This document shows positions 24,758-33,596 of a stretch of DNA of 64,000 nucleotides, piece after piece. The notes under the pieces were generated by a model. It did not search any database and had not been told where the DNA came from. It was given only the letters and a program-made list of their open reading frames with translations. The position numbers and the translations under genes were made by a program. The stretch lies in assembly GCA_050298535.1 (NCBI GenBank), contig JBNKUI010000010.1:62001-126000 (forward strand), given 5' to 3'. Source of the stretch: JABDMH01 sp050298535. GTDB lineage: Bacteria > Bacteroidota > Bacteroidia > Chitinophagales > Saprospiraceae. Every line of letters starts with the position of its first letter. Position 1 is the first letter of the stretch.

Positions 24758-26509
24758 TTAATTTTCTATTACAGAAACCTCCTCCTTATGTATCTCACAG
24801 AAGCGCTCGTCATTTCGATATGGATACACATCTACCAGCTCACCTTCAGATAGTTTTTGCTGCATGTCTCGCCAAAATTTGACATCGTATAAGTCACCGT
24901 GCAGACGATAGAAAACTTCTCGCATTTTCGGGTTTCCGATAAGGAATCGCGGGAACTCCTCGGGGAAAATATCATCAGGACCTACATGAAAGTGGGGAGT
25001 TGCAGACATTTCCTCATAATCATCCCTGGCCTCTGGTATTCTCCTAAACTTGTAGTCGGTCAAAAAACCTATTTCATCATAATCATAAAATACTACTCGC
25101 TTTAATCGGGTAACTCCGAAGTTCTTCAGCAACATATCACCCGGAAAGATATTCACTGCCGCCAACTCCTTGATAGCGTTCCCATATTCATAAATCACAT
25201 CTTCTGCTTCTGTAGGAGTGGCGGATTCCAAATAGAGATTCAGTGGCACCATCTTCTTTTCTACATATAAATGCTTTATTTCCACATGGTTTTCATCAAT
25301 CTTCACTTTGGAAGGGGCATCATGTTTTAGTTCGTTGATAAGCTCCTCTGAAAACCGGTTTCTATCGAATACCAGGTTTTCAAAAACATGAGGATCTGTC
25401 ATTCTACCCACCCTGTCATGGAGATTTACAATGGCATATTTTCTTTTTACTTCATCCTGAGTGGCCATTTTGGGTGGAGCAAAATGATCCTTGATAATCT
25501 TGAAGACCACATTATAAGAAGGTAAGGTAAATACATGCATGACCATTCCTTTGATGCCTGGAGCGATCACAAACTTATCGTGGGAGCGATTGAGGTGTCG
25601 GAGAAAATCTCGGTAAAATACTGTCTTTCCATGCTTCTCAAATCCAATCGAGTTGTATAATTCGCCCAGACTCTTCAGGGGTAGGAAGCTTTTCAGAAAG
25701 TCTACCATTTCACTGGCAATATCCACATCCACCAGAAAGTATGAGCGGTTATAGCTAAAGATAGAACTCACGTCCACATCATCCATCAGCAAGGCATCCA
25801 CATAAATCCCATTTTCTTCATGGAGCAAGGGTAGCACAAAGGGAACAGACAAATAGCTTGACTTTAGACGGCCCACTATATATGCCCCCTTATTTCTAAA
25901 GAAGATCGATTTGATAGTCTGTATTCGATAGTCCCAAATATTGAGATTCAGCTCCTGGATCTTATAGTGAAAAGCCTTGGTAAGGTAGATGATATCCCGT
26001 TGAGGATCGTCCCATTTTGCATCAAACTTGTACCGACGAAGGACCGAAGTAAAAACATATTCCATGTCCTCATCAATATTAAACTCATGATAGATGGGTT
26101 CTGTAGATTTAAACTCGCGATAGGTAGCCGTAGCATGCACGAACATATTGTCGGGGTCAGCACTCATGCCCTTGTGGCTATGCCTGAAAACCGAGTTGTA
26201 GAAAGTCTCAGCAATGTTTCTTGTGTTGAAATTCTTGATTTCGTGCGTGAAGTATTCTTTTGTCTGTCTCCAAACTATATCATCAGAAGCCTTTTCACCT
26301 AGTAGCTCTAGCACTTTCTCTGTCGTATCGCCAACAGCATCACGATAGAATGAAATGCGTTCGCGTGCATCCGACTGTATACCATGCCAATCCTGACGTT
26401 CAAAGCGGATGGTAGCTCTCTTTGTGATCCTCTTGAAAAGATAGAAGTATTTGTGATAGGCACCCAAGATCAGATGCGCAGCATCATAGGGTAATAGTTT
26501 TTCGAACAT
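24758..26509 (-). CDS. aceK: Isocitrate dehydrogenase kinase/phosphatase
   Basis: A 583-aa protein, normal for AceK. The ATP-binding kinase core is visible as VIAPGIKGMVMHVFTLPSYNVVFKIIKDHF (near residue 320), then KRKYAIVNLHDRVGRMTD, the motif with LEDVIYEYGNAIKELAAVNIFPGDMLLKNFGVT, YDYDEIGFL and FRRIPEARD. These segments match the proteobacterial enzyme closely. AceK reversibly phosphorylates isocitrate dehydrogenase to divert carbon to the glyoxylate shunt. No aceA, aceB or icd gene is adjacent, unlike the enterobacterial operon. It is the first gene of a probable aceK-typA-ygiQ transcript. Confidence 0.94.
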   Translation of the reverse strand: MFEKLLPYDAAHLILGAYHKYFYLFKRITKRATIRFERQDWHGIQSDARERISFYRDAVGDTTEKVLELLGEKASDDIVWRQTKEYFTHEIKNFNTRNIAETFYNSVFRHSHKGMSADPDNMFVHATATYREFKSTEPIYHEFNIDEDMEYVFTSVLRRYKFDAKWDDPQRDIIYLTKAFHYKIQELNLNIWDYRIQTIKSIFFRNKGAYIVGRLKSSYLSVPFVLPLLHEENGIYVDALLMDDVDVSSIFSYNRSYFLVDVDIASEMVDFLKSFLPLKSLGELYNSIGFEKHGKTVFYRDFLRHLNRSHDKFVIAPGIKGMVMHVFTLPSYNVVFKIIKDHFAPPKMATQDEVKRKYAIVNLHDRVGRMTDPHVFENLVFDRNRFSEELINELKHDAPSKVKIDENHVEIKHLYVEKKMVPLNLYLESATPTEAEDVIYEYGNAIKELAAVNIFPGDMLLKNFGVTRLKRVVFYDYDEIGFLTDYKFRRIPEARDDYEEMSATPHFHVGPDDIFPEEFPRFLIGNPKMREVFYRLHGDLYDVKFWRDMQQKLSEGELVDVYPYRNDERFCEIHKEEVSVIEN

Positions 26510-26653
26510 GGCATCTATTTCTTACCGAAGCATAAAAGCAAAGTGTAAATGTAGTTCAAAATATCACGTCCATACACACACATTTTTTGTGAAATCTACA
26601 TGTCCAAAATGGCTTTTTTACACTGAAAGGCATCAACTTGAGGATTCCTGTCG

Positions 26654-26680
26654 TTGATTTCTTCGAAAAGAATAGCTTTG
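26654..26680 (+). promoter_or_regulatory. Probable promoter of the FKBP lipoprotein gene
   Basis: TTG at 26654-26656 and TAGCTTTG at 26673-26680 fit the Bacteroidota -33 TTG and -7 TAnnTTTG elements, with 16 bp between (slightly short). The gene starts 22 bp after the -7 element. Confidence 0.45.
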
Positions 26681-26701
26681 CCTGCTCATTAAAATAAGCA
26701 T

Positions 26702-27193
26702 ATGTTTAATTCACCAAGAGGAATATTTTTCCTTGCTACAATTGTCATTCTCATCAGCTGTAATAAAGACGATGATAATCCATTTCTTTCCTTCGAAGAA
26801 CAACTTGAGGTAGATCGAGGAATCATCAATGATTATCTCATGGCCAATGGTTTGACGGCTCAGGAATCAGCTTCGGGCTTACATTATATCATTACAGAAG
26901 AAGGTCCGGGAGATCATCCGATAGCAACAGACGTTGTTGAAGTAGAGTACAAGGGTTATTTTCCATCAGGTGCTGTATTTGATCAAAGTACTGAAGCACG
27001 AGTTGACACCTTTCGATTAAATCAAGTCATTCCTGGATGGACTGAGGGTGTTCAATACCTGAAGTCAGGTGGTGGAGAAGGAAGACTTTTCATACCATCT
27101 TACCTTGCTTATGGTACCCAGGGTTCTTTTAATGGCGTGATCCCTCCCAATCAGGTGCTATTCTTCGATGTAACACTGGTTGATATTAAGTAG
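26702..27193 (+). CDS. FKBP-type peptidyl-prolyl isomerase lipoprotein
   Basis: A 163-aa protein. The lipoprotein signal ends VILISC (Cys about residue 20) and is followed by an Asn/Asp-rich spacer. The mature part is a single FKBP domain: VVEVEYKGYFPSGAVFDQS, the loop FRLNQVIPGWTEGVQYLKSGGEGRLFIPSYLAYG and the terminal VLFFDVTLVDI. Conserved Tyr, Phe, Asp and Trp of the FKBP pocket (VEYKG, VFDQS, IPGWTEG) are present, so it is probably active. It would assist folding of exported proteins on the periplasmic or outer face. It is a single gene with its own predicted promoter. Confidence 0.92.
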   Translation: MFNSPRGIFFLATIVILISCNKDDDNPFLSFEEQLEVDRGIINDYLMANGLTAQESASGLHYIITEEGPGDHPIATDVVEVEYKGYFPSGAVFDQSTEARVDTFRLNQVIPGWTEGVQYLKSGGGEGRLFIPSYLAYGTQGSFNGVIPPNQVLFFDVTLVDIK

Positions 27194-27378
27194 GGAGATC
27201 TGCATTTTAAGTTGCCTTTCAGTCGATTATGTAGTTAACACTGCTAAAACATGATTGATTATATGCTTTGGTGGGCTTCTGCCAAAAATTTATTTGTGCA
27301 ATCGATTGCTTCTAGGCATGGATAATTAATTCAAAAGTGTAATTTCATCGCTTCAACTTAAACCAGAAGTGATTTGAC

Positions 27379-28998
27379 ATGAAAGGATTAGAATCCCTAG
27401 ATTGGATCGTCATTGCTCTATACTTCATCGTTCTTTTTGGTATCGCCATTTGGGTGATTCTCCAACGAAAGGACAGTACGGAGGACTATTTTCTGGCCGG
27501 TAGAAATATCGGATGGTTTGTAGTCGGAGCGTCGATCTTTGCCTCCAACATAGGTTCGGAGCACGTGGTTGGTCTGGCTGGAACGGGAGCCAGCAATAAG
27601 ATGCCACTGTTAATTTATGAGCTCCATGCCTGGATCGTATTACTGCTTGGCTGGCTGTTTCTGCCATTTTATGCCCGGAGTGGTGTATTTACTATGCCGG
27701 AGTTTCTTGAGAGAAGGTATAGCCCGGCAGCGCGCTGGTTTCTTTCTATTTTCTCGTTAGCCGCCTATGTCCTGACGAAAGTTTCAGTAACGATTTATGC
27801 GGGAGGAATTGTGATTTCCACGCTGCTTGGCATCGATTTTTGGGTTGGTGCTTTTTCCACGGTCATTCTTACAGGCATCTATACGATCCTGGGAGGAATG
27901 CGAGCTGTGGTATATACAGAAGCTATTCAGGCAATCATTCTCATTATTGGTGCTGGAGCGCTCACTGTCTTAGGTCTCCAGGCTGTGGGTGGTTGGTCAG
28001 AACTCAAGCAGTCGGTGGGTCCTGATTATTTCAACATGTGGAGACCCGCATCCGATCCTGATTTCCCGTGGCCTAGTCTGGTGATTACCAGCTCCATTGT
28101 TGGTATTTGGTACTGGTGTACTGATCAGTACATTGTGCAGCGTGCATTGACAGCCAAAAACCTACAGGTAGGACGTCGCGGTACTATCTTTGGTGGATTT
28201 TTGAAGTTATTTCCAGTATTTCTATTCCTCATACCCGGTGTGGTAGCCCTGGCATTGAAGAATCAAGGTGTGATTGAATGGGACTCACCCGATCAGGCAT
28301 TTCCTGTGTTGATGAGTAATCTACTTCCGTCAGGGCTGAGAGGTTTGGTTGCTGCCGGACTTTTGGCTGCTCTTATGAGTTCTCTGGCTTCTGTTTTCAA
28401 CTCTTGCTCTACACTCTTTACCGTCGATATTTATAAGAAGCTATATCCTGACACAGCAGAGAAAAAATTAGTGCAGGTAGGTCGGTATGCCACCGGAATA
28501 GTGGTAGTACTCGGTATCTTGTGGATACCGGTCATGCAAAATATTAGTGGTGTCCTGTACGAATATCTGCAATCTGTGCAGTCCTACATCGCCCCTCCTA
28601 TTACCGCCGTATTCTTGCTGGGTATATTCAGTAAGCGTATTACTGCTAAAGGAGCTATGTTTACACTCATCACCGGACTTGTGGTGGCTACCTTTAGAAT
28701 TATTTTCGAGTTAGTAAAAGATAGCCTTACACCTGGTTCTTTCTTTCACACCTTTGGTGATATCAACTTCCTCACCTTTGCTGCGTGGATGTTCCTGGCA
28801 TCTGTCCTGATTGCTATTGTAGTCAGTGTGCTAGATAAGGCACCAGATGAAAAGAAACTGGCAGGCTTGACCTTTGCCACACTATCAGATGAACAAAAGG
28901 CCTCGAATCGAGCGAGTTATAATGCCTGGGATATTATTGCTTCGTTGGCCGTCCTGGCAATCGTAGTATTTATCATGGTATCTTTTAACGGAAAATAG
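27379..28998 (+). CDS. Sodium/solute symporter (SSS family, sugar-type)
   Basis: A 539-aa protein with about 13-14 membrane helices. Family hallmarks are YFLAGRNIGWFVVGASIFASNIGSEHVVGLAG, close to SGLT-type Na+/glucose transporters (vibrio SglT), and the later SSTVNSCSTLFT-like segment (LASVFNSCSTLFTVDIYKK). The coupling helix SSLASVFNS includes the Ser/Ala pair of the Na2 site. It probably imports a sugar or related solute with sodium. It stands alone, with a strong bidirectional terminator after it. It may belong to the sugar-handling theme of the window, but the substrate is inference. Confidence 0.92.
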   Translation: MKGLESLDWIVIALYFIVLFGIAIWVILQRKDSTEDYFLAGRNIGWFVVGASIFASNIGSEHVVGLAGTGASNKMPLLIYELHAWIVLLLGWLFLPFYARSGVFTMPEFLERRYSPAARWFLSIFSLAAYVLTKVSVTIYAGGIVISTLLGIDFWVGAFSTVILTGIYTILGGMRAVVYTEAIQAIILIIGAGALTVLGLQAVGGWSELKQSVGPDYFNMWRPASDPDFPWPSLVITSSIVGIWYWCTDQYIVQRALTAKNLQVGRRGTIFGGFLKLFPVFLFLIPGVVALALKNQGVIEWDSPDQAFPVLMSNLLPSGLRGLVAAGLLAALMSSLASVFNSCSTLFTVDIYKKLYPDTAEKKLVQVGRYATGIVVVLGILWIPVMQNISGVLYEYLQSVQSYIAPPITAVFLLGIFSKRITAKGAMFTLITGLVVATFRIIFELVKDSLTPGSFFHTFGDINFLTFAAWMFLASVLIAIVVSVLDKAPDEKKLAGLTFATLSDEQKASNRASYNAWDIIASLAVLAIVVFIMVSFNGK

Positions 28999-29022
28999 GA
29001 TAACTATTCTAGTACAAATAAA

Positions 29023-29055
29023 AAAGAGCCAGCTTCATTGACAAGCTGGCTCTTT
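29023..29055. terminator. Bidirectional rho-independent terminator
   Basis: AAAGAGCCAGCTT (29023-29035) pairs perfectly with AAGCTGGCTCTTT (29043-29055) around a 7-base loop. A T-rich run follows on the plus strand and an A-run precedes, giving a U-tract on both transcripts. It separates the convergent symporter and aldo/keto reductase genes. Confidence 0.9.
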
Positions 29056-29091
29056 CTTTTTTGATCTATTTAGGTACATTCCCATCGATCC

Positions 29092-30138
29092 CTAGGGTGC
29101 TGGATTGCTGATTTCACTATGAACTGCATTAATTTCCTTGATGCAGTCATCACTAAGATTAACATTAATGGAATTTATATTTTCTTTGAGCTGATCGAGA
29201 TTGGTTGCTCCCACAATATTGCTCGTGACAAAGGGTTGCTGGTTTATGAAAGCTAGTGCCATGGTAGCAAGAGAATGACCATATTTCTCAGCAATTTCAA
29301 GATATTTTCCGGTCGCCTCCCAGCTCTTTTTACCATTGTATCTTGACATTTGTTTAAACTGGTTGATTCGGTTTTCGGCTTTGTCTTCTTTTTTATGATA
29401 TTTTCCCGACAAAAGTCCAAAGGCCAGTGGCGAATAAGGTAAGCAAGCAACTTCCTCACGGATGGACATTTCCGCCAGGCCTACCTCATAGCTCCGATTG
29501 AGCAGACTATAAGGATTTTGGACACTGGCTATTCTTGGAAGATCTTTTGTAGCAGCCAGATGAAGGCATCGATGCACCGCCCAGGGTGTCTCATTGCTGA
29601 GTCCAATGTGTCGAATTTTTCCAGCCTTTACCAGATCTTGTAACGTACCAAGTACTTCTTCGAAATTGTCCTTCCACATGTCATTCTTGTCATGCGCATA
29701 ACCCAACTTTCCAAAGAAATTGGTCTTCCTTTCTGGCCAATGCAATTGATAAAGATCTAGGTAATCTGTCTGTAGTCTCTTTAGATTCAGGTCAACAGCG
29801 GCATTGATTTGATCCTTTGAGAAAGATAGATTCTTTTCATTCCGGATCCAGGTGAAAGCTGGCTGCGGACCAGTTACCTTGCTGGCAATGATTAGGTCAT
29901 CACGTTTGCCCCTCTTCTTAAGCCATGTACCGATGTACTTTTCGGTTAGGCCCTGTGTATTGGCATTGGGTGGAACTGCATACAATTCGGCAGTATCTAT
30001 GAAATTGATGCCCTGAGTCAGCGCATAATCCAGTTGTTCGTGTGCTTCCGACTCCGAGTTCTGCTGTCCAAATGTCATGGTGCCGAGACAAATCTTACTT
30101 ACTTCCAGTCCTGTTTTTCCTAGTTTATCGTAAATCAT
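29092..30138 (-). CDS. Aldo/keto reductase, Tas-like
   Basis: A 348-aa protein starting at ATG 30138 (IYDKLGKTGLEVSKICLGTMTFG); an in-frame TTG seven codons upstream is less likely. Catalytic tetrad residues are visible: Asp and Tyr in FIDTAELYA, Lys in IIASKVTG and His in LYQLHWPER. The loop AVPPNANTQGLTEKYIGTW is typical of the Tas subfamily of NADP(H)-dependent aldo/keto reductases. It reduces aldehydes or ketones in the cytoplasm; the substrate is unknown. It is divergent from an SDR gene 117 bp away; both use NAD(P)H and may answer the same carbonyl compounds. Confidence 0.9.
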   Translation of the reverse strand: MIYDKLGKTGLEVSKICLGTMTFGQQNSESEAHEQLDYALTQGINFIDTAELYAVPPNANTQGLTEKYIGTWLKKRGKRDDLIIASKVTGPQPAFTWIRNEKNLSFSKDQINAAVDLNLKRLQTDYLDLYQLHWPERKTNFFGKLGYAHDKNDMWKDNFEEVLGTLQDLVKAGKIRHIGLSNETPWAVHRCLHLAATKDLPRIASVQNPYSLLNRSYEVGLAEMSIREEVACLPYSPLAFGLLSGKYHKKEDKAENRINQFKQMSRYNGKKSWEATGKYLEIAEKYGHSLATMALAFINQQPFVTSNIVGATNLDQLKENINSINVNLSDDCIKEINAVHSEISNPAP

Positions 30139-30255
30139 TAGGTTAGTTTGTTTCTTCAAAAAAGTCCCTAAAATAAACTTTAAAACCCAAAAACAGGGAG
30201 CCTCAATAAATCGCGAGATAAATTACTTTTAGGAAAAAATTTAGCAAAAGGACAA

Positions 30256-31017
30256 ATGGATATTCGATTTGAAAATAAGGTAGTACTGGTGACTGGCGGG
30301 TCACGGGGCATAGGTCGAGCGATCAGTGAAGCATTTGCTGAGGAAGGAGCTATTATAGCCATTAACTATCGTGATAATGATCATGCAGCCCGCGATGCAC
30401 AGAGTGCACTTCCGGGTCATCTTCATCAGGTTTTTAAAGGGGACATTGCTACAGTGGAAGGATGCAAAGATGTGATTGACCAAGTGATACAGTCTCTGGG
30501 CAGAATTGACATTCTGGTCAATAATGCCGGAATTCACGAAAAGCATCCTATAGATACTACTGATTACCTGAACTGGGATCGAATTTTCAAAGAAACTCTG
30601 GATGTAAATCTGATGGCACCCGCACGTTTAATGTACTTGTGTGCCCGAATTATGATGTCACAGGGCGGTGGAAATATTGTAAATATCTCTTCGCGTGGGG
30701 CTTTTCGGGGAGAACCAGATCAACCTGCCTATGGAGCGAGCAAAGCGGGCTTAAACGCGCTTTCGCAGTCATTGGCCATCAAGCTTGCACCCTATAATAT
30801 ATATGTAGGTGTAGTTGCTCCCTGTTTTGTCGAAACGGATATGACACGTGACATACTAGAGGGTCCGCTAGGTCCTGGCATCAAATCTCAAAGTCCTTTG
30901 GAGAGAGTCGCACTACCGGAAGAGGTTGCTCATGCAACCCTGTTCCTTGCAGATCCCAAGAGCAGATTTTCAACAGGAACTATTGTGGATGTCAATGGAG
31001 CTTCATATTTGAGATGA
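30256..31017 (+). CDS. SDR-family oxidoreductase (3-oxoacyl-ACP reductase-like)
   Basis: A 253-aa classical short-chain dehydrogenase. The cofactor loop is TGGSRGIG (13-20), NNAG follows at about 89-92, and the catalytic residues are Ser145/146, Tyr159 and Lys163 (YGASK). The C-terminal ending STGTIVDVNGASYLR is standard. The domain is full length with no insertion. Substrate prediction is not possible from sequence; it resembles FabG-type and sugar/secondary alcohol dehydrogenases. It is divergently transcribed from the aldo/keto reductase. Confidence 0.9.
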   Translation: MDIRFENKVVLVTGGSRGIGRAISEAFAEEGAIIAINYRDNDHAARDAQSALPGHLHQVFKGDIATVEGCKDVIDQVIQSLGRIDILVNNAGIHEKHPIDTTDYLNWDRIFKETLDVNLMAPARLMYLCARIMMSQGGGNIVNISSRGAFRGEPDQPAYGASKAGLNALSQSLAIKLAPYNIYVGVVAPCFVETDMTRDILEGPLGPGIKSQSPLERVALPEEVAHATLFLADPKSRFSTGTIVDVNGASYLR

Positions 31018-31048
31018 CCCCGTTTGTACCGTATTAAAGACCTACTAC

Positions 31049-31846
31049 TTAGTTCTCAGGAAGTGGATCTTCACGCAGGGTAATTCTATTTAGCATGGCG
31101 GTTTGGGATCCAGGTACCTGTGTTCCATCTGGATAGACGAGTGCTATCCCAATCGTGTTTTGTCCCATAGGAAGTCCCTCTATGTAATAGGGTTGCCACT
31201 TATCCAACATGGTGACTTCTCCGTTCACCTGAAGTTTGATTTTATAGTCGTCACCGATTTCAGCGTTCACTGGATAGAAATCCAGCATAATCTTTTTCGT
31301 GTCATCCCCAACATAAGTACCCTTGGGTCGACTGTAGAACAGGATGGGATCAGTTAAGTCTTCCTCACTGGTGATGGTACCTCCCTGCACGTTAACTTTT
31401 TTAGCAACTCTTGCTTTCTCGGTCTTGATACTCTCGTGATAACTTCGTGAAAGGAAAGCCAGTATGTTATGCTCGCCATCTTCCACTTCGTGCTCAAATG
31501 ACGCCTCGTATTTGGCCGCATACGGCTGAGTATCTACAATCAAATGTATATGCTGCCCGTTGCCAGAATTTGCACACATTTTTTGATCCGCATCAGGTGT
31601 TTGCTCTCCAAGTTTATAGTCGTCACCGGAAACACCGAAAGAAAATCGACCATCTGTATACTGCATATCTCCAATACTGGCATCTGGATACTGTTGCGAT
31701 CTTGTAAATGGCGTAATCGCATACTTTTTTGGTGTATCAGACTCAACCACTCCTGTCTCACTAACATTCGTAGAAGAGGAGTCGCTCTTACATCCAAAAA
31801 TGAATACACTGATTATGAGAATTAAAGTAGCCTGTATAAGCTTCAT
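31049..31846 (-). CDS. Lipoprotein of unknown function
   Basis: A 265-aa protein with a lipoprotein signal ending VFIFGC (Cys19), then a Ser/Thr-rich linker. The mature part is beta-rich and hydrophilic. It includes NGQHIHLIVDTQPYAAKYEASFEHEV, in which a His-x-His pair suggests metal or ligand binding, and a second part from LDFYPVNAEIGDDYKIKLQVNGE that repeats a similar layout (GQNTIGIALVYPDGTQVPGSQTAM). It may have two related domains. No enzymatic motif is recognisable. It is convergent with the SDR gene and probably monocistronic. Confidence 0.7.
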   Translation of the reverse strand: MKLIQATLILIISVFIFGCKSDSSSTNVSETGVVESDTPKKYAITPFTRSQQYPDASIGDMQYTDGRFSFGVSGDDYKLGEQTPDADQKMCANSGNGQHIHLIVDTQPYAAKYEASFEHEVEDGEHNILAFLSRSYHESIKTEKARVAKKVNVQGGTITSEEDLTDPILFYSRPKGTYVGDDTKKIMLDFYPVNAEIGDDYKIKLQVNGEVTMLDKWQPYYIEGLPMGQNTIGIALVYPDGTQVPGSQTAMLNRITLREDPLPEN

Positions 31847-32068
31847 TATATATGTTTTTTTCTGATTTGTAATCGACTCTCAAAGTTAACATAACTAACA
31901 GGAAAAACATTATTGATGTTCAATCATTTTGTTATCCAAAGCTTATGTACTGGCAAACCCCAGCGGTGATCTATTGAAAATAACTTGGAGAGGTGGTTGA
32001 GTGACCTCCGTTATAGGTATACTTCTACAAGGGAGATTTTGTTATTTTGGAATGATCAATTTCATATA

Positions 32069-32857
32069 GTGACTTCTCTCTCCAATATCTCAGGTACACC
32101 AGACGTACAAGTCAAATACAGAACTTCCGAGCCTGTCTTGCTGGACTGTCCTCGATGTAAGCATTTTGTGGATAGTGACCATATAAATATGAGGACTGGT
32201 GAAGCTGACTGTCCAAACTGTGGACATCACTTCTCGCTTCAAAATGAGATAGGAAAGGATCCTCTACGACGACCCGAAATTGTGATGCCCAAAGGTATCG
32301 ATGTACTAAAATTGAGTTCGTCGCTTGACATTGATGTTGATTGGTATCACGCTGCTCCCAAGCGATCGATAGCTACGATTATTTCCGGATCTTTCTTTTG
32401 GAACCTACTTCTGATTCCCTTGGTCATCTTTCTCGCGTTGTCAGGTGACTTTTTCTTTATTCTATTTTTTGGAGGGCATCTGATGACAGGTCTCGCTCTT
32501 ATTGTTTACCTGTTTGCCATGTTGGTAAACAAAACAAAGATTGGTGTGACCAAATCAGGGATTACAATTCGACATGGTCCGATCCCTGTATTCAATAAGA
32601 GTCAGGATATACCTGTAGAAAACATAGCCCAGCTGTACGTAAGTCGATATACGGAACGCTTTAGTAACAAGAAAAGTAAAGGGGTGCAGGCTTATGCCTT
32701 ATCAGCTATCCTCAAGAATAACAAGGTGGTCGAATTAGTAAAAGGTCTCGACCGGGATACACAGTTATATCTCGAACAGGAAATTGAGACATACTTGGGC
32801 ATAGTGGATCGCCCGGTTCAGGGCGAAGTGACCAGAAATCAAAAGGGAGATGGCTAA
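32069..32857 (+). CDS. Zinc-ribbon membrane protein, copy 1
   Basis: A 262-aa protein. I favour GTG 32069: no ATG precedes the conserved region, and this start gives a leader of about 24 residues, similar to the paralogue; TTG 31985 is possible. The zinc ribbon reads LLDCPRCKHFVDS...DCPNCGHHFSL (two CxxC pairs), followed by a Pro-containing linker, two membrane helices (FFWNLLLIPLVIFLALSG and LMTGLALIVYLFAML) and a 110-residue cytoplasmic domain with VENIAQLYVSRYTERF and LVKGLDRDTQLYLEQEIETYLGI. The tail resembles a PH-like fold. It overlaps the downstream paralogue by 8 bp. Function is unknown. Confidence 0.7.
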   Translation: MTSLSNISGTPDVQVKYRTSEPVLLDCPRCKHFVDSDHINMRTGEADCPNCGHHFSLQNEIGKDPLRRPEIVMPKGIDVLKLSSSLDIDVDWYHAAPKRSIATIISGSFFWNLLLIPLVIFLALSGDFFFILFFGGHLMTGLALIVYLFAMLVNKTKIGVTKSGITIRHGPIPVFNKSQDIPVENIAQLYVSRYTERFSNKKSKGVQAYALSAILKNNKVVELVKGLDRDTQLYLEQEIETYLGIVDRPVQGEVTRNQKGDG

Positions 32858-33596
32858 ACAATCGCAGGAACAATATAAGAAGGCAAGTGAGGTGAAGGAA
32901 AAAGAGCCTACCCTATTGGATTGCCCCGTCTGCCATTCATTTCTAAGTTCCTCTGATGTAAATATGGAAAAAGGCATGGCTAAATGCAGCCACTGTAATC
33001 ATGTATTCTCTTTTGAGGAAGATGGTTACTGGGATCCCTTTGGTCTACCAACAGATACACAGCCTACAGGTCTAGAAGTATTGAGACTACAGTCTCTGCT
33101 GGAGATAAAGCTTCGGCATTATTCTAATAAAAACAAAGGAGGTTTTGGGTTTATATTTCTCTTCACCATACTTTGGAATGCGGCACTCCTACCCTTCTTG
33201 TATATCATTATATCTTCGGGTCAGATTCACTTCCTACTCTTCATTAGTATTCATCTTCTAGCCGGACTGTCCATGCTTTGGAATGTTCTGGGTACGATAT
33301 TCAATGAGAGTATTGTTGAGGTCACAAGTCATTCACTGAAAGTAGTCACAAAACCCTTTCCGTGGTTTCGAAGAGGAAATATAGAAGTATCGACAAGTGA
33401 AATTGAGCAATTGTATGTTTCGAGAACAAAAAGTGAGAAAAAGACGCTTAGTAATGACTCTGGCTTATCGCTATATGTCCTGACAAAAAAAGGTACTCGA
33501 CATTTGTTACTTTCCGGTCTTGATAAAAAGACATTACATTATATTGAAAAAGAGATTGAACATTATCTGAAAATTGAGGATAGAAAAGTTAGCTAA
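32850..33596 (+). CDS. Zinc-ribbon membrane protein, copy 2 (paralogue)
   Basis: A 248-aa tandem paralogue of the preceding protein, with an ATG preceded by AAGGGAGA. It repeats the layout: zinc ribbon (LLDCPVCHSFLSS...CSHCNHVFSF), linker with DPFGLPTDTQPTG, two membrane helices and a C-terminal domain whose matching segments are IEQLYVSRTKSEKK and LLSGLDKKTLHYIEKEIEHYLKIEDR. The pair therefore arose by tandem duplication, with diverged sequence. The two could form a heteromer. The gene is convergent, overlapping by 4 bp, with the downstream beta-barrel gene. No related function is known to me. Confidence 0.8.
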   Translation: MAKQSQEQYKKASEVKEKEPTLLDCPVCHSFLSSSDVNMEKGMAKCSHCNHVFSFEEDGYWDPFGLPTDTQPTGLEVLRLQSLLEIKLRHYSNKNKGGFGFIFLFTILWNAALLPFLYIIISSGQIHFLLFISIHLLAGLSMLWNVLGTIFNESIVEVTSHSLKVVTKPFPWFRRGNIEVSTSEIEQLYVSRTKSEKKTLSNDSGLSLYVLTKKGTRHLLLSGLDKKTLHYIEKEIEHYLKIEDRKVS

